From positions 1 to 18,198 of the forward strand of contig CAZJXA010000049.1 of the NCBI GenBank assembly GCA_964549785.1: a DNA stretch of 18,198 nt, given 5' to 3'. Below are positions 13,412 through 18,198 of the stretch, one piece after another; the first letter of the stretch is position 1; each line of letters opens with the position of its first letter. The DNA is from JBEIUO01 sp964549785. Lineage in GTDB: Bacteria > Planctomycetota > Phycisphaerae > Phycisphaerales > UBA1924. The notes beneath the pieces are model-generated. The model had not been told where the DNA came from and made no database searches. It saw only the letters and a program-made list of their open reading frames with translations. A program made the position numbers and the translations under genes.

Positions 13412-15900
13412 TGCTTCTGCATCCTCTCGATCCTGTCCTTGATCGACTCATTGCCAAGTTTCGCCGCCAGCCGTTCGATCATGATCGGGAACGACAGCGG
13501 CGTCGGCCGTTCCGTCTTGATTATTCGCAGCACCGAGCGTCCGATTCGCTCGAGCGTGCGGGCCAGCCGGCCGTGCTCAAAGTGCCGCTCGATCACTTCA
13601 CGCTGTGCCTGCGCCAGCAGGAGATTCCCGGGATCGAAATCCCGCAGGACGTCGTAGATCAGCCCAGCGCTCGCGCTCACTTGCCGACCACTCTTGCGGG
13701 CCCCGGGGTACGCCTGAAAGACCAGCCCCGCGACCCGGGCCACCTCGCGGAACTGACTCCGCGCCAGTTCGCTGATGTTCACCGATTCCAGCGCGTCGGC
13801 CGCCAGCCCGTCGGTCGTGAACAGGCTTTGCGACAGCAACTCCTCAAACGGGAAATCGTCGGGGGTTAGCAGCTCGAACCCGTAATCGTTCATCGATATC
13901 GAGAACGTGGCTCTCCGCAGCCGCGCCAGGCGCAGCGCGAGAATGGGGGCCATCCCTCCATGCACCGACCGCCCCTCGAACGGGAAGACGCACAGGTGGG
14001 TTCCGTCGCGGGTGCGGGTGATCTCCGCGAGCACCTCGGCGGCCCGCGGGATGACCGAAACGCGTTGCTGAACGCCCACAATCCCTTCCGCCGCCCGCAA
14101 CTCCGCCGAATCCAGCACCCCGTCACCCGCCCGTTCCAACGCCCGCCGGATCGACTGTGCCAGGCTCTCCGAGATCGGGAGCCGCGTCCCCCCCCAGATC
14201 GGAGTGAAATTCGTCACCCCCGTCGCCGGCCGAACATACGCCACCAAGTTCCTGAGGAACGCGAATTCAACGACCCTCCCCGCGTACACAAACTTTTCTC
14301 CCGCCCGCAACCCCGCAATAAAGTTCTCCTCGATCCGTCCGAGCCCCTTGCCGCTGATGTACCTCACCTCGAGGGTCGTGTCCGCCACAATCGTGCCCAC
14401 ATTCAACCGGTGAATGGTCGCCAGCTTCGGCTTCACCATCTTCCATACCCCCTCCACCAGCGCGATGCGATGAAAATCCGGATACGCGCTCAGGGTGCCC
14501 CCGCCTTTAGCAACCAGTTCCAGCGTCCACCGGAACTCCTGCTCCGTCAGGCCCCGGTACGAGTGCGCCGTCCGAACCTCGTCGAAAAGCGCCGCCTCCA
14601 CGAACCCGCCGCCCATGGCGCACGTCACCATGTGCTGGGCCAGCACATCCAGCGGCTTCTCCAAACCGGTACGCGGTTCCAGCTCGCCCTTTTCAATCGC
14701 TTCCCGGGCTGCGGCGATCTCGAAGAGTTCCAGCGCGAACGTGGGCACGCACAGCACCGTCGCATCCGTGTTGGGCCGGTGCCGCGCCCGCCCCGCCCGC
14801 TGCATCATCCGCGCGATCCCTTTTGGTGATCCGATCTGGAGCACCCGCTCCAAGGGCGAAAAATCCACCCCCAGGTCGAGCGAACTCGTCGCCACCACGA
14901 TGCGGATCGAGCCGTCCTTGAGCCCCCCTTCCACCCGCTCGCGTTCCACCTTGTCGATCGACCCGTGATGCAGCGCCATCAGCGGTTCCCACTCAGGCCT
15001 GGCCACCAGCAAAGCGCTATACCAGCGCTCGCTCTGCGACCGCGTGTTCGTGAAAATGAGCGTCGGTATGGCCGGGTCGAGCACCGCCGCGACGTCGGGC
15101 AGCATCGACAGCCCCAGGTGCCCGACCCAAGGCAATCTCGATGGGTCGCTCGGCAACACCGACTCCAGCGTCACCTTCCGCCGCATCTCGCCCCGCACGA
15201 TCGCCGCGGGCGTCTGGCTGACGCCCACCGCGCACGCCGCCGCTTCCTCCGCGTTGGGAAGCGTCGCCGAGAGCGCCCATGTGCGGGTGCGGGGTGCGAA
15301 AGCCCGCAAGCGGGCCAGCGCAAGTTCCGTCTGTGTGCCCCGCTTGCTGACCAGCAACTCGTGCCACTCGTCCAAAATCACGCACCGGAGATTCTTGAAT
15401 AGAGCCGCCGCATCCGCCCGCATCAGCAGCAGGCACAACGATTCCGGCGTCGTCACCAGAATCTCCGTCAAACGATGACGCTGCTTGGCCCGTACCCCGG
15501 CGGCCGTGTCGCCCGTCCGGTCCTCCACCGCGATGTCCAGCCCAAGATCATCAATCGGCCGCTTCATCGCGAGCGAAATGTCCCGCGTCACCGCCCGCAG
15601 GGGAGTGATGTACAACACCCGCACCCCGCCCCGCTCGTCCGGCTCGTCCATCAGTTCCGACAGCGGCCCGAAGAACGCGGCATAGGTCTTCCCGGCCCCC
15701 GTTGCCACCTGCACCAACCCCGATTCCCCGGCCCGATACCGCCTCCACGCCTCCCGCTGAAAAGCCCACGGCGTCCAGCCTTGCGCGGCAAACCACTCCT
15801 CAAGCCGAATCAGACCGGGCGTGCCGGCTCCCGCGGCGTGTGTTCGCGCGCGAACCTTGGACTTTCCCGGTGCCTTCGTGACGGTCTTCTTCTTCGCCAT
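13345..15900 (-). CDS. Ligase-associated DEXH-box DNA helicase (Lhr-like)
   Basis: From the ATG at 15900 the product is 851 residues, close to the 800-850 usual for the ligase-associated DEXH helicases (TIGR04121). Superfamily 2 motifs appear in order: Walker A 'ATGAGKT' (about 66-72), 'TPLRAVTRD' (motif Ia), 'DEWH' (177-180), 'SATLP' (211-215), 'TNTRSQSE' (motif IV), 'ATSSLDLGVDF' (motif V) and 'QRAGRARHRP' (motif VI, 367-376). The C-terminal half is the Lhr-type winged-helix and beta-barrel region. It unwinds DNA or DNA-RNA hybrids with ATP and is thought to act in DNA repair with PdeM. The frame stays open upstream to 16248, but that extension has no family similarity, and GGCGGAA before 15900 is a fair ribosome binding site. 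A short basic segment (MAKKK...KSKVRAR) precedes the helicase core. Confidence 0.92.
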   Translation of the reverse strand: MAKKKTVTKAPGKSKVRARTHAAGAGTPGLIRLEEWFAAQGWTPWAFQREAWRRYRAGESGLVQVATGAGKTYAAFFGPLSELMDEPDERGGVRVLYITPLRAVTRDISLAMKRPIDDLGLDIAVEDRTGDTAAGVRAKQRHRLTEILVTTPESLCLLLMRADAAALFKNLRCVILDEWHELLVSKRGTQTELALARLRAFAPRTRTWALSATLPNAEEAAACAVGVSQTPAAIVRGEMRRKVTLESVLPSDPSRLPWVGHLGLSMLPDVAAVLDPAIPTLIFTNTRSQSERWYSALLVARPEWEPLMALHHGSIDKVERERVEGGLKDGSIRIVVATSSLDLGVDFSPLERVLQIGSPKGIARMMQRAGRARHRPNTDATVLCVPTFALELFEIAAAREAIEKGELEPRTGLEKPLDVLAQHMVTCAMGGGFVEAALFDEVRTAHSYRGLTEQEFRWTLELVAKGGGTLSAYPDFHRIALVEGVWKMVKPKLATIHRLNVGTIVADTTLEVRYISGKGLGRIEENFIAGLRAGEKFVYAGRVVEFAFLRNLVAYVRPATGVTNFTPIWGGTRLPISESLAQSIRRALERAGDGVLDSAELRAAEGIVGVQQRVSVIPRAAEVLAEITRTRDGTHLCVFPFEGRSVHGGMAPILALRLARLRRATFSISMNDYGFELLTPDDFPFEELLSQSLFTTDGLAADALESVNISELARSQFREVARVAGLVFQAYPGARKSGRQVSASAGLIYDVLRDFDPGNLLLAQAQREVIERHFEHGRLARTLERIGRSVLRIIKTERPTPLSFPIMIERLAAKLGNESIKDRIERMQKQWAQDASKSKSPLKGLNRKKWS

Positions 15901-16440
15901 TGACGTTCCGCCGACCAAGCCAACCCCGAGTCCACCGCGGCTCCCCCAGCGTAAGCAACTCCACCCCGCGCTCCCCGCGCTGTGGAGCGCCAGCCTTGTG
16001 CACGCTCTTCTCCGCGTTCCGTTCCGCGCGCTTTTCCGGGAAGGCTCTTCCGCCCCTGCCAGCGCCGGGCCTGGCGTGCCGTCATCCGCGGGTCCACACC
16101 GACTGTCCACCCCGCGCTCTATCGCGTGCAGCGCTATTACCCGCCCAGCGCACGGCCCGCGACCCACAATTCTTACGCAATCTCCGGGTCCGGCGCCAGC
16201 AGCCGCATCTTCGACACAAACCCCATTTCGACGAAGTTCTGACGCCATACGGCGACGATCTCATGGGCGATGTCCTGTCCGAGTACGGCCAGATCGGCGA
16301 GGTCTTCATCACCGGACCTGTCGGAACCGTGACCGACCCGGTACATCCGAAAAATCGCACGGTCACACAATAAATCGGGTGGCATTCTCACCAAAATAGC
16401 GCATACTTACCGCGGTACTCCCACCCCGAAAGGCCGCCCC
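15901..16440. other. Region of ambiguous coding potential between helicase and FGE-like gene
   Basis: No gene can be assigned with confidence to these 540 bp. On the minus strand an open frame at 16173-16394 (73 codons, ATG start) encodes a plausible helical peptide including 'DLADLAVLGQDIAHEIVAVW'. On the plus strand, 16210-16373 in one frame reads 'YGDDLMGDVLSEYGQIGEVF', and a second frame ending at the TGA at 16240 also has GC-rich third positions upstream. I counted about 74% G/C at third positions for the minus frame and for the first plus frame over the shared stretch, so codon bias does not decide. A 7-bp stem (15968-15974 with 15984-15990) is present. This could be a gene remnant or the helicase promoter region. 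Confidence 0.35.
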
Positions 16441-16470
16441 ACGCGCCCGTTCTCCGCCTTCATCTGCTCC

Positions 16471-17496
16471 TTGCCCTGGGCGCTTTGCCCTTTGGCGACA
16501 GCCCAGCCCGATCCCTCCGGCATCGACTTTGTGACGATCGAGGATGTCGGCAACAGCGCTTGGCAAGGGCCGGGAAGCAACAACAATCGCGGCAGCGTGG
16601 GCTACGAGTTCGAGATCGGCCGCTTCGAGGTCACCATGGCCCAGTGGGTCGAGTTCATGAACGCCGCGTTTGATCGGCCTTCAACCGACCGCATCCCCCA
16701 CGTCTGGAGCCCGTTCGTGTGGGGAGCCCAGGGCACGACGCCCAACACCCCCGGCGGAAGCCGCTGGCGGGTGCCCTCGGGCAACGAGATGCGGGGCGTG
16801 GGCGGCGTCGATTGGCGGACCTGCGCGATCTATTGCAACTGGGTGCACAACGGCAAATCCCTCGACCGCGCAGCGTTCTTGGCCGGGGCGTACGACGTCA
16901 GCACGTTCGGGTTACCCCGGTGGGGTTCACTCTTCAGTGACCAACTGACCCGCAGCCCGGGCGCTCAATACTAAATCCCCAGCCTCGACGAGTGGATGAA
17001 GGCCGCGTTCTACGACCCCGACCGCAACGGTGCTGGGGAGGGCGGGTGGTGGACCTACAGCAACGGAAGTGACCAGCCCTTTGTGTACGGGCCGCCGGGC
17101 GTGCTCGTGAACGGCCAACCCGCCACCGCCAACGCGGGGTGGACCTCCTTCGGGTATCCGGGTCTGAATCCGTACGCCGTGCCGCTGGGAGCCTATCAGA
17201 GCGTCATGAGCCCTTGGGGTCTATTCGATGTTGCCGGCGGGACGAGCGAGTGGACGGAGCACGTCTTTCAACTTTCGGGCGAGTCGCTGCCACGACAACG
17301 GATACTCAGAGGGTCGACATGGGACCTGGCGGTTGGCAGTCTGACCGATCAGGCTCAACATCGGGGAAGCGCAGCGTTCCCCTCCTTCGCTGGAAGCGAC
17401 ACGGGGTTTCGCATCGCATCAATCCCCAGTCCGAGCGCTTGGGTGATCATGCTAGTCGCTATCGCCCATTTCCTTCGACCTACGCGCAAGTATTGA
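16471..17496 (+). pseudogene. Formylglycine-generating-enzyme-like (SUMF1 domain) secreted protein, interrupted by an in-frame TAA
   Basis: Read through one stop, this frame encodes about 341 residues: a hydrophobic leader ('ALCPLATA' then 'QPDPSGIDFVTI'), an FGE-sulfatase fold ('YEFEIGRFEVTMAQWVEFMN', 'CAIYCNWVHNGKS', 'IPSLDEWMKAAFYDPDRNG', 'SPWGLFDVAGGTSEWTE', 'DTGFRIAS') and a PEP-CTERM-like end: 'PSPS', a hydrophobic helix, then 'RPTRKY'. The TAA at 16972-16974 sits between 'GAQY' and 'IPSLDEW', where relatives I recall carry an aromatic residue, so it looks like a point mutation. The paired catalytic Cys of true formylglycine-generating enzymes is missing from the 'ILRGSTW...GFR' region, so the parent gene was probably a structural or binding relative. 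No ATG or GTG start exists in frame; TTG 16471 is the best available. Sulfatase activation is therefore not implied. Confidence 0.75.
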
Positions 17497-17583
17497 CGTA
17501 CCTAGTCATACTTTTGTTAGAAAGTTTTTGCGAAACACGGCCGCAGTGCAACACTCTGACAGACCTTATGGTAGATTAATCTC

Positions 17584-17614
17584 ATCGGCGAGCGTTTCGC
17601 CGATCAATAAGGAG
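17584..17614 (+). promoter_or_regulatory. 5' leader hairpin and strong ribosome binding site
   Basis: A perfect 8-bp stem, ATCGGCGA (17584-17591) with TCGCCGAT (17597-17604) and a 5-nt loop, ends five bases before AAGGAG (17609-17614), which is nine bases from the ATG at 17624. The upstream DNA (17497-17583) is unusually AT-rich for this window. It contains CTGACA (17556-17561) and TATGGT/TAGATT near 17567-17577 as loose promoter-like hexamers with unsuitable spacing. The hairpin could control translation or RNA stability. Confidence 0.4.
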
Positions 17615-17623
17615 TTGAGAGTC

Positions 17624-17740
17624 ATGAAGCATTCGTTCGTTTCGGCCTTTGCGGCTGGTGCCGTCGCGTTCAACACGTGTCTCGCGGGCCAAAGGGAACT
17701 CCTCGGTCTGAGCTCGGCGCCGCACATCGTGTCAAGTTGA
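17624..17740 (+). pseudogene. Truncated secretory protein gene: 38-codon signal-peptide remnant
   Basis: ATG 17624 follows a near-ideal AAGGAG and starts a peptide, 'MKHSFVSAFAAGAVAFNTCL' plus 'AGQ', that reads as a complete signal sequence. Only 15 residues of no recognisable character follow before TGA at 17738-17740. A strong start and export signal with almost no mature protein suggests that the rest of a secreted protein gene was lost, probably at a recombination junction: the stop lies directly against the stop of the convergent gene (TGATCA, 17738-17743). It could instead be a genuine small secreted peptide. Confidence 0.5.
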
Positions 17741-18198
17741 TCATTCGGACTTGTGCTTGTAGACGAGCGCATCGATGAGGGCCACTCTTGCCCGCCAACG
17801 GCGAGCCATGTCTTTGTCCTTCGGCTCGGGCGAGAGATACCAATGTGCTGTCCACAGGACGTGCAAGGCTCGCTCATAGCCGGGCCACGTTGTCAGTTCG
17901 GCGACAGACACTCCAAGATGCCTCGCCAGATTGTCTTTCGATGCCCCGTTCACAGAAATGAACCGATCTGGATGCGCGAGCGCAAGCAGGCGAGTCGCTA
18001 CAGCGTGGGAAAGACCCTTCTGCTTTGTGATAAAGTCGAACACCTGTTTTGCTCGGTCGAGAAGGGCGGCCTCGCCGCCTGCAGCGAGCAACGATCGCAT
18101 CTTCAGGCGGAGAGCGTTGACAAATAGCGGGTTTTTCAGGGTGCCCCAGCCCGCACGAAGTGCTGAGAGTGAGCCCAACCAGCCTGTGTCCTTCCTAG
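17741..18198 (-). CDS. C-terminal part of an unassigned protein (5' end outside window)
   Basis: The frame is open to the right edge of the window, so the first possible start codon inside (TTG 18178) is probably not the real start; about 152 residues are visible. The fragment is mostly helical. 'AVATRLLALAHPDRFISVN' followed by 'ASKDNLARHLGVSVAEL' looks like a helix-hairpin-helix-like module. I recall a similar 'ASRLLtLArPDrFvSVNnaS' segment, ending in 'RRLWAxRAALIDxFVY', in uncharacterised proteins of accessory regions. Here the end reads 'ARRWRARVALIDALVYKHKS'. I cannot name a function. GC content is visibly lower than in the genes to the left, which suggests acquired DNA. Confidence 0.6.
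   Translation of the reverse strand, partial: RKDTGWLGSLSALRAGWGTLKNPLFVNALRLKMRSLLAAGGEAALLDRAKQVFDFITKQKGLSHAVATRLLALAHPDRFISVNGASKDNLARHLGVSVAELTTWPGYERALHVLWTAHWYLSPEPKDKDMARRWRARVALIDALVYKHKSE

Noticed and set aside
13960..14829. Long plus-strand open frames opposite the helicase gene
   Set aside because: They are Arg/Pro-rich mirror frames caused by high GC content; the helicase motifs on the minus strand are decisive.
15901..16248. N-terminal extension of the helicase by 116 residues
   Set aside because: The frame is open, but the extra part is low in family-like features and the ATG at 15900 has a fair ribosome binding site and gives the normal family length.
16471..17496. Active formylglycine-generating enzyme for sulfatases, or stop-codon readthrough
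   Set aside because: The catalytic Cys pair is absent, so activity is unlikely even if intact. No recoding signal was seen around the TAA, and UAA as a sense codon has no support elsewhere in the window.
1..18198. CRISPR array, tRNA, rRNA or insertion sequence
   Set aside because: No regularly spaced short repeats, cloverleaf-like sequence, rRNA-like sequence or transposase motif was found on reading both strands; the only strong repeats are the Ig-like coding units.

Overview
This is GC-rich bacterial DNA whose gene content points to a planctomycete, most likely of the Phycisphaerae or a close relative. That assignment is an inference from four things: prepilins with a 'RAFT/SAFT/TAFT' cleavage site, a secreted protein ending in two dockerin-like 'DSDDxVxFFxxWENGG' repeats, a formylglycine-generating-enzyme-like protein with a PSPS/PEP-type C-terminal anchor, and an amidohydrolase of a type I associate with this phylum. 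No rRNA, tRNA, CRISPR array or insertion sequence was seen.

Layout. Positions 1-545 hold the 3' end of an amidohydrolase. Positions 764-6261 are one tightly overlapping plus-strand operon of eight genes. Four encode prepilin-like proteins in the order GspG-, GspH-, GspI-, GspJ-like. They are followed by a very short GspK/PilX-like protein, a PilM-PilN fusion (GspL-like), a PilO/GspM-like protein and a GspB/GspC/PilP-like protein. Together they would supply the pseudopilus and inner-membrane platform of a type II secretion or type IV pilus-like machine. The ATPase, the polytopic platform protein, the secretin and the prepilin peptidase are not in the window. Positions 6311-7102 hold an AlkD-like HEAT-repeat protein with a lysine-rich tail, preceded by a promoter that may give a leaderless transcript.

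The minus strand then carries three genes. A secreted metzincin-type protease of about 1,780 residues (7177-12528) has fibronectin-III-like, Ig-like, beta-helix and dockerin-like parts, and a 100-N assembly gap lies inside its repeats. Upstream of it are PdeM (12734-13411) and the ligase-associated DEXH helicase (13345-15900), an overlapping DNA-repair pair without the ligase and exonuclease that usually accompany them.

The right end (15901-18198) looks decayed or rearranged. About 500 bases have ambiguous coding potential on both strands. They are followed by an FGE-like gene interrupted by an in-frame TAA at 16972 and by a 38-codon secretory leader with a strong ribosome binding site that seems to have lost the rest of its gene. 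The last item is the 3' part of an unassigned minus-strand gene of lower GC content, whose stop codon abuts the leader's stop. The best candidates for something new are the compact pilus/T2SS operon, the AlkD-plus-basic-tail protein and the right-hand junction. I do not see a clearly new defence or mobile system.
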